This document shows, piece after piece, positions 31,661-44,359 of a DNA stretch of 64,000 nucleotides. A program made the position numbers and the translations under genes. Origin of the DNA: Eumeta japonica (Eukaryota; Arthropoda; Insecta; Lepidoptera; Psychidae); contig BGZK01001249.1 in assembly GCA_005406025.1 (NCBI GenBank), forward strand, positions 62,001 through 126,000, in the 5' to 3' direction. The stretch's first letter is position 1, and each line of letters starts with the position of its first letter. The notes beneath the pieces are model-generated. The model ran no database searches. It worked only from the letters and a program-made list of their open reading frames with translations, and had not been told where the DNA came from.

Positions 31661-34600
31661 ACACAGTTTTTACTTTTTATTTTGTTTTTCTAAAAAGTCA
31701 TCTATTTAATGGTATCAAAACTAGCCTAGCCATATACGAACAGCACGACCAAAGAGATTTTACTGCAAGTTTTTACTAATACAAAACGAAAAAACCTTTT
31801 CTCCGACCTAATGTAATATCTCTCTTATGTTTCAACTTTTATTAATTGCAGTATTAATACTCTAGTATTGTTTTAATTTCAATTATTGTTGTATTATTAT
31901 ATGATGAATATAAATCAAATTCATTAAAATATTCAACCATTGTGTTGCAAGGTGTGGATTAAGTAACAGTAACATTTCATATTCTATTACGCAAACAAGT
32001 TTTTCAAATACTAGAAGGACTAAAATTCCGGTCAATTGACATGCTTTTCCAGTTTGTCTACTTTAAATTTTTTTGCGAAAAATAGTTTTTAACAAAAAGA
32101 TTCTCTGGATAAAATTTAATTACTTAAGGCAAAATAAATATAGACATTCAAATTTATCTGTGTAATTTTAAGACTATAAATTTAAAATAACCTGTCTCAA
32201 AGAAGAATGGATCTATAACGAGAGCATTTTCACGTGATGATTTTGTGCGATTTCATATGTCGACCGAAAATGAAAAAAAAATCCCTTTAAAGTCTTGAAA
32301 TGGTGTTCAAAAACGAAAGCCCTTGTATAGCGACTGTTCACCGCTGATCGCTGGTTCAGCGAATTTAATTGCGATCCAGTAACTTTGGCGAACAAAGAAA
32401 AAAGTGGCCGCTTTTTTGATGGCTGTCACAGAATAAAACGTGCTGGTAATGAAAAATTTACTACAAGAGAATAGACAAATCTCATATAAGAGATTTATCA
32501 TGTACCGCAAATTGGATCGAGAAATGCGCATGGAAAATTCTACATGGGGATTTTAATGTAACGAGAGCAGTTTGACATTGGCTATGCAAATTTGACGCAG
32601 GTTCGGATACAGGTTTAGATAGAATAGTGCGGTGACAGCAGGATAGTAAAATTTAAAGCAGGCTTCTGTCGGTACTTTCATGAAGTATTTACAGTCGATT
32701 AATCATGAATTTATCAGAACGGTACACTCGAAGCGTCAGTCGACCGTGTGCGGTTTCACAACGAACCAACACCTACCAAAACTAAATGAGTGAGAAATGC
32801 AATTCATTGGACTTTTATTTAATTGACTGTTTATCTGGAGTCGGTACTTATGTGAGAACAAAGAAGCGTCATGTTGAAATAAATATAAATGATATCAATT
32901 TTCATTTGTAGCTGTATTATACACGAAGAGCACGATGGAAACATGTTGTTTATCTAGCTTCTAAAATAACGTAGTGCGCAGGATTCGCGGAAATGGGTCC
33001 TTTCTTATTAAGGCTACGTGATGTTATTAATTTTGTGGAGGCGCAACGGCTGAGTGCTTTTGGTGACCGGCGGGGCGGCCCGGGGCGTGGGCGTGGGCGT
33101 GAGCTCGGGCGCGCGTCTTCTCACTTCATTGGGTTGTTGTTAAAGAGAAAAGTGCGCTAAACGGAATGCGATTTCAGCATCGGCATCGTTTCTTTTTTCA
33201 TAAAATAGGCTGGTAATATATCTTTACGGAAGAAAGATATACAATCTTAGTGATGAGTTTTATTATTTTACGTAGTTCTGTTTTGGTTAAGAGGGCACAA
33301 ATACGAAGAAAGAAAGAAATGCTTGTTAACATCTAACGGGATAATTGAAAATATGATAATGAACCAAAATTAGAAGGGTTTTGGTAACCACACGTAACCA
33401 ACAGTAGTAAACTGTCAGTTAGATGTTGTTGCAATTTTTCGAATCGCCGAGTGAAACTATCAGTGCAGCGTCTACGATGATGGATCCTATCCAAAAAGTG
33501 CAGAGTCCACGATTCGCTCAAGATGCGCGATCGGTGAGCACACGACCTACAATTGAGCTCGAGCTTACACGTATTTCGGTGGTGGAACTGGAGTGCGTCT
33601 AATGACGGCCGCTGGCGCTGTCAGATCAGTCTGTTTTAGCGCGATCGCCAACTAGAAATTAATTTTAAACAGTGGTGTGAGAAATGCAGGCAAAACTATT
33701 TTCGCCTTATTATTTGTGTGTAACGAGCATAGAGACAGATGACCGATATGATTGATGCAGTTATGCTGTAATTCTTTAAGATCCGATGTTAGAATAGAAG
33801 TAAAAACTCTTCAATTAAAATGTTTAATTATATTGATCCAATGTCGATAAAGAACTTAAGTTTAAGGATTCAGCTCTACTTAGTAGTGTTCGGCTTCATC
33901 TTCAAGGCAGTTTTGATGGCATATTTTAATGCCTAACGGCGAAACTCTTACATTGTTTAAATGTAGGGTAAAGCATATAACCAGCATGTAATGTCTATGT
34001 CTATGACTAAGACCAACGAACGTACGAATGATAATAGTCATTTGTTGTTAACTAAATAGCGATATTAAACCTTTTGATAATCTTCCATAGTCTCTTCGAC
34101 GTAGAAGAATGATTACATCTTTATTTTTGCTGACAACCCAACTAGTTATTGTTATGATTTTCTATAGATCTTCCCTAAATCTTAGTGACAACATATGAAA
34201 GGACTCTATGGCACGTTCTAAAATTTGTATCCAATAAGTATGGCATTATCATTTATATCGAATCATTGAACTTATGTGGATCCATCTTATGAGTATAACA
34301 ACGAAAGTATTTCAGAGTTGATTCATGAAAAACACTTTTATGCAAAAAAATAAATAAATAAATATATATGAATTGGGAACATACTTTTCTATACAAAGTA
34401 GAAAAGTAGAATTAAGAATTAAAAGTAGAAGTAAAAAGGACTGGAACTAATTCAGTGTATTAAGTTTTATAGTTAATAAGTCAAAAAATTATGCTGCTCC
34501 AAAATTTACTAGGAAAATATTCATTAACCATGAATGTTGTGTCTAATGTTCTAATGTTGCAAATCGGAGTTCAAGGTAAACTAATGTAGACGGATTTAGA

Positions 34601-35089
34601 CTAAAAAGTTGTACTTAACGTTTTAAAAATCCATTATCATTACTACAATTTCTTTACAAAGCGCAAATCACTGTAATTTTGCTTCTGCTTCGTTTCGTTG
34701 TCTCGTTAAAAACTAGGTTAACTCCCTTGGCATTGCGGTCGCTTTTTATAAGGCAATTGAACCTTTTAGAACAATCTAGAAACATAAAGAAAAAAAATTC
34801 TGGGCGAGGTCTAGACGTTCCTAAACTAGATGATGCTATTGTTGTATTATATTTGTGTGTAGGCGTAATAGTGCAAAAAAAAAATATCAGTTAAATAAGG
34901 TATTTAGTAATTTTCTGCGATCTTTGTGAGCAATTTATTGGTAGAACGTCATTTATTTAACAGTAATATTTACTTAAAAAAAAAAATATTTAGATTCTAT
35001 GCGAATTTATGAATTCAACATTTTAGTTTTTTTTTTTAAGTAACAAAGAATAACGATTTTATGTATAATAATAGTGTGAAATTGCAAAT
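31661..35089. other. no gene recognised; one small GC-rich pocket
   Basis: AT-rich overall. A short GC-rich pocket at 33060-33120 contains GGGCGTGGGCGTGGGCGTGAG (overlapping GGGCGTG units, resembling GC-box sites). A less AT-rich segment with scattered CG words runs from 33.42 to 33.66 kb. No splice-supported coding exon on either strand. Confidence 0.4.
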
Positions 35090-35465
35090 AACTACTGACC
35101 GCACACGGCTCCGCGCGCGTGAAATTTCCTACACCATATATTTCTGTTTAAATCTCCACATACTTCTTTTACATTGACCGTTCTGTTCATAACTTCGTCT
35201 ACGCAGATATAAAATGATTATTTAACTTTTGTATGCTGAGCCTATTCAATCCGATTCCAGTTACGAGCCTATTCCTGATTTCGAGCCTGGTCCTACTTAC
35301 TTCCTGTTTCGATTTTGGTCCGGTTTTCATTCCTGACCTTATCGTGTTCATGATAAAGTTGTTATGTACTATCCTGCACTTAATGGAAACATCACATTAT
35401 CTTTCTTATACTTTAGTCGTACAAACCGTTATTGTCTTTCAAATAAACAGGCTAGATATATAATG
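35090..35465 (+). repeat. interspersed repeat with GATTTCGAGCCTGG-type internal periodicity
   Basis: Begins with ACGGCTCCGCGCGCGTG and contains CAATCCGATTCCAGTTACGA followed by repeats of CCTGATTTCGAGCCTGGTCC-like words to about 35.35 kb. It belongs with 1.62-2.06 kb and 41.02-41.52 kb. The Pro/Ser/Leu-rich open frame is a by-product. Confidence 0.6.
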
Positions 35466-37435
35466 ATTAGGCAAAAAAAAAACCTATTACACATGACTTT
35501 TTAATGAATTTATTAAAAAAAATTCATAGATCTCATTCTATACACGGCCTTCGGGTATATTGGAAATGAACTCAATAACAAAAACAACAATTTAAAAAGA
35601 ATAAAAACCAAAATCATTTATGTACTATCGTATATTTAAAATGAATCACAAGAAACTGTGCTTAATTAAAAAAAAGTAAAGTTTAATGTTTTTGGTGATT
35701 GAACAAAAACAGTATTTGTGATCATATTCGATGCAAATCGTAATTCGTGAATTTTAAAAAATTTTTAAAAAATCGTAAATACAAAAATTTTCTTTATTTT
35801 CGAAAAATAAAAAAAATGTTTCAGATATTGGGTCAATGTTCAATACAAGTAACTGTACCGGTGATCGTACTTCGTATTTCTTCTACAATCGCCTCGGAAA
35901 ACGGATTTCTTGCGGTGTAGGCATAAATGATAGCGTTGATATTCAGACTTCTATATTTCAGCATGAGCTTCTCATGTGGTGACCGGAGTACAACTGCACC
36001 AAAGCGATGCACCAAATCCGCTGCAATTTATAGATGGTACATCCGCACATCTGAACTGTATACATTACAATCGAGAGGGCGTGGGCAGGCACTTCACATA
36101 TTTGATGTAAGAGCGCCATATGCGCTCGGTATACTGAGTCGCGGCCGTACCGTATAAATCGCCTCGTCAAGGTAAAATTTAATATACAGTTCATATGTGC
36201 ATCACAATAGTTCATTACTCCCGTATTTATAATTAAATATGACAAAACACAAGACAAAAAATATTCCACAAAACACATGAATATAATCAAATATTACAAA
36301 ATAAACAATTCATAATAACTAAACCTTATCCGGGTAATAAAATACAACTATTTAAACTATTTCATCAATACACAAAAAAGCAATTACACACAAAAAAGAA
36401 TCCTTAACCTAAGTCCATTTACATAACATTTATAAAACCGTACACATTTATTTACACATTTTCAATTTTAAATACTAAAAAATGCGGTTGTGCGTAACAA
36501 TAAAAAAACGTAAAAAAAGAAATATCTAAATGAGTTTAATAGTGTTCTTTAGAAACTCCATAATAACACCCATTTTCAGCGGTTTTTTGAGATTTTTTTA
36601 AAAAGTTACGAAACTATATAAAGTTTTTCTTTCACTTGACACCTATGCTTACAGATAAAGTTACTAGAGCGATTCGTATTTACGTTGATAATGGGGCTCC
36701 TACTGGGGCGATAAAAAATATCTTCAATGTTAAAATTATAATTCTTATAATAGTATTAATTATCAATCGTATTTGGCATTCATTGTGGTAATTGTCATCT
36801 ACCATACCACACCAAGCTAAGAGCTAATGTAACGATCTATCCGTTAGGTATCGTGCATCATATAACTGAAGCCACTTTCTCAAAAATCACAAGTCTTGAT
36901 TAATAAAAATATCAAAATGAAGCATATCATAAACTACTCTGGTGCTTATCCAACCCTTTTGTGAAGTCGTACGCAAGTTTAATCTGACTTTAAATTCTTT
37001 TTGCAAAAAGTACTTTCATAAGGGACCACTAAAGTACCGATTCTTTGATTATCATAGGCTCAAACGATAGATAATTTTACACTCTAGAGTAGTTTTCGTT
37101 AAACGTTTTAATAACTCTTTCGTTTTCTAGATATTTGAGATTCTTTGAAAAATGTTCCAAAAAATTAGTCAAAAATTTTTGTTTTTTTTAATAATTAATA
37201 TTTTTCAAAAAGCCAATTAATCAGAGTTCATTTAATCAGTTAATAAATCAGTTGTTGAAAAATGTGGTTTTTCACACTGAAAATCGATGTGTATCACTAT
37301 CAAATATTATTAGCTTTTATATCAGGGAAATAATTTTTGGGATCGGATCTTAATTTCCAGAGCTCATCTCATACAAGCATACGAACAAATGTACTGCAAC
37401 TACGATGTTCATGAGGATATAATACTGTGACACAG
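35466..37435. other. no gene recognised
   Basis: AT-rich. A GC-richer segment at about 35.84-36.18 kb has frames on both strands but none with a recognisable domain. The part from 36.53 to 37.3 kb has the look of an old interspersed element, but I could not match it to anything else in the window. Confidence 0.4.
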
Positions 37436-37439
37436 CAGA

Positions 37440-37690
37440 CAACATTTCATGCGGTGTCGCATCGACAATTGCCGGTTAAACAAACCGTCCCGTAGCCGAG
37501 CGCAAACGCTTTTGTAGCGCGGCCGGCGCTAATTCGGGGCCGCGGCGCCGCCGCGAGCTCGGCCGAGGCGCGCGGTCGAATACGCCGTTTGAGCGCGCGC
37601 CGCGCACCGCGCCCGATAATCAGGCCCCTCTCGCTGCGGATTAACGCAGTTTCCGTGTTTCGGTCGATGTGACTCCCTGCGAGCTCGTGT
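37440..37690. other. GC-rich island
   Basis: CpG-dense core at 37.52-37.62 kb (GGGGCCGCGGCGCCGCCGCG). Frames are Arg/Ala-rich shadows of composition. Confidence 0.5.
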
Positions 37691-37699
37691 TGCATTCGG

Positions 37700-39000
37700 T
37701 TACGTGATTGCTAAATTCACGTGACCGTGTGCAATACACGCAACGCATAATGATATATGTGCGCTTAGGCGGATAGCGAATTGCATATGTGCATTAGTCG
37801 GATGTAGTGGGAGTAGGTTTTATTTCTCTTTGCCCTCTCTTTCGTATTTATGAATGTCTATTTCTTACAGGTTATTTACATAGTGATGGATCATTAGTGT
37901 TAAATATTCGAACGTAACGCCTGTCGCTTTCCCTATTAAATCGACCGTTTCAACGTCCGTTGATGTTATTTAATGACTAAATGTAACATGAATCTTCGAC
38001 TCAGGATTTCAATTTCGTAAAGCATTCATTTTTCTCATTTTCAACCGCCGATTATATATTATATAATCTATTCAAGGCAGCGCATGCTTATGTATTTTAG
38101 TAATATTTTAACGAATTTTATATATATGCATATAAATATATTAGTTTGATTACACCATAAATTTTTTCTCCTTATAATCGTTCAAATTTCTATTAAAAGC
38201 TCTGCCGATTCCAATATTTTTAGATCATGACATTAATTTATTAAGAGTGATAAAAAATGGATTCTGGTAAGAAAGTACCTCGTTAAGTTTGGATCCTGAA
38301 AAATATTGCTACAATATCTACTTTTTAGGCTTACTGATGTTGTACCATATTTTGTAAAACCTTTTGATTGTCTTGCTATATTTAAAATTATTATGTGTAT
38401 TTCGATTAAGTTCTCTTCCAGTCTTTCAATGATCATATAATTATTTAGAAACCTTGATTTAATGCTTTAGTCGAGGTAATTTATATAGTATAGATTCTCT
38501 ATTTCTTCAAAATCCGAAATGTATTCGATTCACTTTTCTTATTCCAGTTACAATAAACTAATGTCACAAGTTAATAATATTGGAATCGATAGAGCTTTTT
38601 ACAGGAATTTGTTCAAATTAAGGATAAAAAATTGAGGCTGTTAACAAAATATGTATGAAATTCCTTAAAATATAACTATAAAATTCATGAGCAATATACT
38701 GTAATGTACATTATAAAATAGTTAATATTTGTAGTTTTAACTTAAAAGATAAATCGTTTTTATTTGGGAACTTAATATTCTCAAATTTCAAATAGATTGG
38801 CATACGGACGAACATAAAGTTCTTGTAAAAATATTATGGGATATCGCCTAGATACAGCATTATGAAAGTATCTGTGTCTTTAGCTTTAGAAAGTAATAAC
38901 TGCATTATCAAAGTTACAAACAGAAAAGTTAAGAACATATCTCTTTCACTAGGTTTCCTTGCTGCCTTTCCTTCCTTGATCCTTGGCTGCATCTGAATGA
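37700..39000. other. no gene recognised
   Basis: AT-rich, with no repeat that I could match elsewhere in the window. Confidence 0.4.
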
Positions 39001-39009
39001 AAATAATTT

Positions 39010-39720
39010 ATTCGGCTCGTTTTACTTCGGTCCGGCTCTCTGCGCCCCGGCGTCAGTTCCTCGTCCATATTAAAACTCGGTAGCCCTTCGGGGCTCCCGT
39101 GAAATATTTACGCCAGCGTGCACTCTGCGATATTTATGCTCGTCCTAACAGAGCCGTAAGGTGTAATAACGCGCTCTCGCTCTGTCGGCGCGGCGAAAGT
39201 TTTTGCTTACGGCCCTTTCCTCAGAAAGTAACAGCCACTAAAGCGCACGCGGTCCGAAACACGGCACCGCCAATTTGGCTAAAACGCGGCCGTCGCCGCG
39301 GCGGCGCGCGCGCCCGCCCACTGTGAATACCGAATGATGCGCCCGAGCCGCCCGCCCGCCTTTATCATAACGTAGTCCGTGTGACCGCCGTAATTCAGTT
39401 TTAAAACGTTACGGCGCGATATTTAACGCGGCCGCCGACGCCGCCGCCGCCGCCGACGCCTCGGATGAGTTATGCGCGCCCGGCGCTGTCCGCGGGCCCT
39501 GTTTGGGTTTCGGATAGGCCTTGTTACGTAAAATAACATCGTTAACGGAGGCGAACGCGGGATATTACAATACTGAGGCGCCGATTCGCCGGACCTTGAG
39601 AAATTTACTGCTGCCTAATTAAGGTCGCTTCGGAAAGTAGAGATGTTTGTTACAGCGTTTTCGCAGTGCGTTTGTTTAATAAGTCGAATGCGAAGCGGAC
39701 GAACGTAAGCACGGCTTTGC
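39010..39720. other. long GC-rich island
   Basis: The longest GC-rich segment (about 700 bp). It alternates CG-dense runs (39.29-39.36 and 39.43-39.5 kb, including a (GCC)n run) with AT/CG mixed words such as GCGATATTTA. This texture is more like conserved regulatory DNA than a simple repeat. No open frame carries a recognisable domain. Confidence 0.5.
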
Positions 39721-40367
39721 GCCGTAATAATTAATTCTAAACGGAATATCGTACTTGAATTTTGAAAATTGAAACAGGAAAATCGTATCGGTATGTACAA
39801 AATATTTAAATATACCAGACGAAAATATTGTGTAATATAAACGTGTTGCGGGCCAATAACCTAGAACAAGTTTATGTTGCCAAAGAATATCGATAAGATG
39901 TCCTCAGAGAGAACATGCTTAGATCATTATTACACTTCAAACCATATTAGCTTTTTAAATAAAATTTGTTATGACATAAGATAAATGTAGATTAGGTTCC
40001 TAAATAAAACGGAAAATTTTCAAGTCACAAAAAAAGTGATAACATTAAAAAAATAAAGTGGCTAAAGACCAACCAGATTCACGTGGAGAAGATTCTGTGC
40101 TATAAAATATTGCATAAGTTTTGAGTGAAATTAAGCAACAAATTTTATATATATACTTTCTTTACGACTGTTTGTATTTCTTGTAAGACTGTAAAAACTT
40201 TTGTTAAAATATTAAGGTCGGTGGTTTCGAAGATAAGAGAGGTTGAATTGTCGATGCCGGTATATATTGATTAATATATATTGAACAATGTGTTTTAATA
40301 ACATTAATTTAGTATTTTAATAATATTATTTTATTATTTGAATTTTTCATAACAAACCAGTTCACTT
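39721..40367. other. no gene recognised
   Basis: AT-rich spacer. Confidence 0.4.
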
Positions 40368-40700
40368 AATACTAACTTTTGCGCTCGGCTCTACTCGCGT
40401 GGACGTCGAACGATTCACTTCATCTCTTACATAGACCGATCACGCTGTCACCCATGAACACGATGTTGTTTTTTTTTCCTTTAAACTATTGCATAGCTTT
40501 TATCGCGGGCTTTGAGCGCGGCGACCGAATCAAGAAATTCCGTAACGAAAATAAAACCTAACACCCCCCTCTCCACCGTCCACGTAGCTTGGCTGAGCGT
40601 TCGCTTAACGTGAACGTATATGGTACGACTGTACGAAGCTTGCACGGATCGAGACGAGCTGCTCCGAAATCGGACGATACGTAAGCAACTATTTGTGAGA
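40368..40700 (+). repeat. interspersed repeat, same opening as 1.62 kb
   Basis: Opens with AATACTAACTTTTGCGCTCGG and CTACTCGCGTGG, the same start as the repeat at 1621 and as the reverse complement ending at about 41.51 kb. The right limit is uncertain. Confidence 0.5.
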
Positions 40701-40810
40701 AAGTATATAGGTGTATAGGAATCTATCTTTATAATGCCACACTCACCGCATGTGTCCCGTACGTATACATGTAGGTATATGTTTGTTTACATAAGTACCT
40801 ATTGTACCTG

Positions 40811-40852
40811 CTGCTATTCACTGTTGTACCTATGTACAACAGTGAATAGCAG
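40811..40852. repeat. fold-back palindrome, 19-bp perfect arms
   Basis: CTGCTATTCACTGTTGTAC at 40811-40829 and its exact reverse complement at 40834-40852, 4-nt spacer (CTAT). Confidence 0.95.
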
Positions 40853-41023
40853 TTGCTGGTGAATAGCTATATGCGTAAAATTTGTGTATAAAGTGTTTTA
40901 AATATGAATAAACAAAGTGCATTTTTTTAATGAAGTAAGTTATGAAAAACTTGAATTAATATCAAAGAAAAAAATATGCTGCATAAATAAGTAAATAATT
41001 ATAACTGCATAAGTTGATGGAAA

Positions 41024-41520
41024 ATGCTATGCAATAGCTTTACCGCGGCAGTCCCCGAGTGCCACACGTTTAATTTTTTTTTGATATCAGTCCTGGACCC
41101 ATTTTTGATTTCGACTCTAGTTCCGATCTACATTTTGGTTCTATTCAAAATATACATAATTCACCCGCGACTCCGCCCGCGTAGATACACAACGAATTCT
41201 TTCAAATTTTATATCGATTGATAACGTTATCGACCATGGTTCCGACGTTAGTCCCGTTTTCAATTCCATGCCATATTCTTGCACATAATATGCAAAATAT
41301 ATAAAAAATATGCAAAATGCCAGTATATTTTTTACTACGCAACGATTTCACTAACGCTCTCGACCTCGATCCCGCTCTTCCTCGCAATTCCGATCCGGGA
41401 TCGATGTTGAACTTGAACCTGTCTGGGACAGAATTGTTACTGATAGTCAATTGGTGTAAGTACAACGATCATGTAAGCGAAGTCGGGAGCGAAAGTTAGT
41501 ATTTTTATATATCATAGCCT
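41024..41520. repeat. interspersed repeat with GATCCGG-type periodicity, possibly two copies head to head
   Basis: The left part has CACCCGCGACTCCGCCCGCG. The right part (41.34-41.42 kb) has CTCGACCTCGATCCCGCTC and AATTCCGATCCGGGATCG, and ends in the reverse complement of the common opening (AGCGAAAGTTAGTATT). Frames on both strands are composition artefacts. Confidence 0.6.
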
Positions 41521-42084
41521 ATATACTATTCTGATGTATATAAGCTATATCACTTTAAAGTTGGTCTAACTCACTTCTTTACTATTTGACATTGATAAGT
41601 CGACGAAAGTAAATTACAATAACAAATCTGCAAACTTGAGAAAGCGCGTTTTTTGAATCGCGAATAACTATTAAGTGACAGGCTAACTGCGATTAGGAAT
41701 CGCGGATTGAAGGTTCCGCATCAAAAGCACTATTTATTTATATACTTTTTGTTATATTCTATATTAATGATTTTGAGTAATACAACCACAGCGCAATTTC
41801 ATTTTATCCAAAGCGCCATCTATGGGATGGAATTGTGAAATTAAAATGTACGCATTGTCTAATAGGTATTATGGTTGACGTCGCGATATTTATTCGTTAT
41901 ATTTACATAGTGTCTGTGGTGGCACACGTACAACAAAAAATAAGGACACTAAGAAAATAATGTCTCCGACTATTTTTGAGGTTTATTAATGTATGTTGAC
42001 TGTTTTCGTTTTGTTATGAAGTATGGTTAGAAATGCATTTTTTTGATTAATTTCTATTTTTCGGATTAAAAACTTCGAAGATGA
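41521..42084. other. no gene recognised
   Basis: AT-rich. AGCGCCATCTATGGGATGG at about 41.81 kb belongs to a word common in insect repeats and resembles part of a CTCF-type site. Confidence 0.35.
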
Positions 42085-42089
42085 AGGGA

Positions 42090-42420
42090 AATGTTTTAAT
42101 TTTTAACCAACTTCAAAAAAGGGGGAGGTTCTTAATTTGACTGTATGTATTTTTTATGAGAATAAGATATTTTCTTGCGGTAATGTGGAACCTATATTTT
42201 AAGTTAGACCTCGGTGAAAACTGCATTCGATTGCGTGCAGTAGTTTTTGCGTGACGCAATACAGACAAATAGACAGACAAAAATTCAAAAAAATATCATT
42301 TCTGCTGCCGTAGCTCTAATAAAGACAGATCCCTATATTAGTTTTTATTCAATATCTATCTATAAAGGACAGACATCGGTCCGCTACAATTTTATTGCAT
42401 GTGTAGATGTTATACGATGC
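42090..42420 (+). repeat. retroposon fragment (copy B of the 14.44-kb repeat)
   Basis: Starts TTTTTAACCAACTTCAAAAAA and GGGGGAGGTTCTTAATTTGA, wording shared with an abundant lepidopteran repeat. It continues with CCTCGGTGAAAACTGCATTC, CAGTAGTTTTTGCGTGA, CAGACAAATAGACAGACAAA and TCAATATCTATC, parallel to 14.44-14.64 kb. Confidence 0.75.
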
Positions 42421-42769
42421 ATTTGACCACACTGTCTTTTCTAATTGGCTCACCAAAATTAAAATAGGTTTATTTAGGCTATAGTTCGCAATTGAGTCGT
42501 TTAGGTTTGTAAATGTGCGACATATTGACTTTGTTAATTCTGGGGAATCGCAGAAAATAAGTTATAAGAGGAGGATAAACCAACAGAAACAAGTGTAATA
42601 CTACGACGGGTGGATGCATTTTTTTCAACGGACGTGTACAACCTTAAAAACAGCTTCACTCGTCTGTATTTTATTTAAAAAACGAACCGTAGACTTACGA
42701 AGCGATGAATTTGTCGTTTAATTATAAGTCAGATGTGAAATAATAGTTGCTGTTTCGGATCTGTTGATG

Positions 42770-43040
42770 CATTTGCGCTTAGGATCCGGCGGTCTAGCCG
42801 CGCTGAGCGCCGCTCGCGGTCCGCGCCAGTTCCGCCTGCTGCGAGTATTGCGGTCGATGCACTATGTTACTGCAACAGCTGCTTACGACTTTTTTACGAG
42901 TTTTCGTTTTGCAGCCTCCGGCGGCGCCTCCGCGCGCGGCCCGTCCACATGTGTTATCGCCGGAATTTATCCGGTGCGTGCCGTTTTTAATTTCGTTCCG
43001 AAAACGAGCCCGTTTCCGGCTGGGAAACATTAATAGCTCG
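42770..43040. other. GC-rich island
   Basis: CpG-rich segment with frames on both strands (up to 89 codons) rich in Ala/Arg/Pro. No conserved domain was recognised. Possible regulatory island. Confidence 0.45.
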
Positions 43041-43499
43041 TTGAAATGATCGAAAGGCTTTTATATAATTCCTTGTTCAAACTTCAAACCGTGCTATATG
43101 GATTATGATTTTTATTATTCATTTGTAACATCTACGTAATTCTACAAATAAGTACTAAATAATTAATTACCTTATTCGTAAATACGATATTCAATTAAGT
43201 GATTTTAAATATTTTTTTTTGCCTTTTGATTGGTTTTTTGTTGTTGAGTGTTACTCAGTGTATTTGGAATTCTACATCTTTGGAATCAGTGTAATATAAA
43301 TAATGATATATATGCTTATTTTTTCATTAAATATATTTTCACCAGATCTTATAAATATTATTCACAAGTAGTTTCCTACATAATCGATAGCATATACCGT
43401 AAAGAAAGCTAAAAACATCGAGAGTTATCGACTGCTTGCTGGCGAATATGTAGATGTGAGGACCAACAAAAGGAAAGGTAGTAAATAATTTGTCTGTGC

Positions 43500-43665
43500 G
43501 ACATCTGGGCGCTTCCCCTTCGGTGTTCGCGCGCGCCCGCCGGCCGGCGCGCGATTCTGTGCAAATGGGAGAATAAAATGGTCACACCCACCGTGTATTG
43601 AGTGCGGAGCTGCTTACCTCGCGTTAGGCAACTTCCGCTCGGTTCATGTTAGCGCGAAGATGAAA
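43500..43665. other. GC-rich segment with a minus-strand donor
   Basis: Contains CGCGCGCGCCCGCCGGCCGG (about 43.53 kb) and, on the minus strand, GAG|GTAAGC ending near 43613. The ATG just before it meets a stop within eight codons, so any exon here would be untranslated. Confidence 0.3.
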
Positions 43666-44039
43666 AGTGCTCGGTGATGCATAACGAATGTTGCTCTTTG
43701 GCTCCGTGTTAGAAACGGAGCTTCAGAACTATGATATGAACTTAATCTGTTTATTGAATACGTTGTGTTAAATATTTAAATTAATAAATTGTAGTATTTA
43801 TCCTTCGTTAATTGAAATAAAGAAAACAGCAAGAACGTCGATATATCAATTCAGTGAATTCATACGAAATTTTATAAGTGTGAAAGTGACTGTGTCTATC
43901 ATGATGTAATAACTAAATCGCTGACTGAATTTCGATAAAATTTCTATGGTGATATTTAAACTCGGCATAGATATTAGGCTCATTTATTTATAACCGTAAA
44001 TAAAAAAAAATCTAGAATTCCTTCTACTATCATACAGCC

Positions 44040-44356
44040 ATACTGGTGCTAATTTGCCAATAAAAAAATGGGCTGGCTCGATCGGTGAAATATCAAACTC
44101 TTACAGAATTTGAAAATGAATTAATAGCTTACGCTGTGACGTTACGTCCAGTAATGAAGAGCTTCGATGGAGTACTCCCTCGCTCCTTCTTTCATTAACC
44201 TGATCCACTTCCAATAATTATCCTATTTCCTTCTAAGAGGCTGGCTACGTACTAATGAATTGTGGGGTTGCGAGTGTCCATGAGTTGTGATGACCATCTA
44301 CTCTAATGGCTCGCCCGCTCCTTTGCCCTTCGATTATGCTACATAAAAAAAAAAAA
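44040..44356 (+). repeat. lepidopteran SINE-like repeat with A-tail (copy 1)
   Basis: Contains CTCGATCGGTGAAATATC near the start, GGGGTTGCGAGTGTCCATGA near 44.27 kb, TTTGCCCTTCGATTATG, then an A-run at 44344-44356. The whole order matches 55.55-55.91 kb and a repeat I know as common in Lepidoptera (GGTGAAATACCACACTC, GGTGTCCATGGGCGGCGG, TCGTTTGCCC). The A-tail indicates retroposition in the plus orientation. Confidence 0.85.
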
Positions 44357-44359
44357 CTT

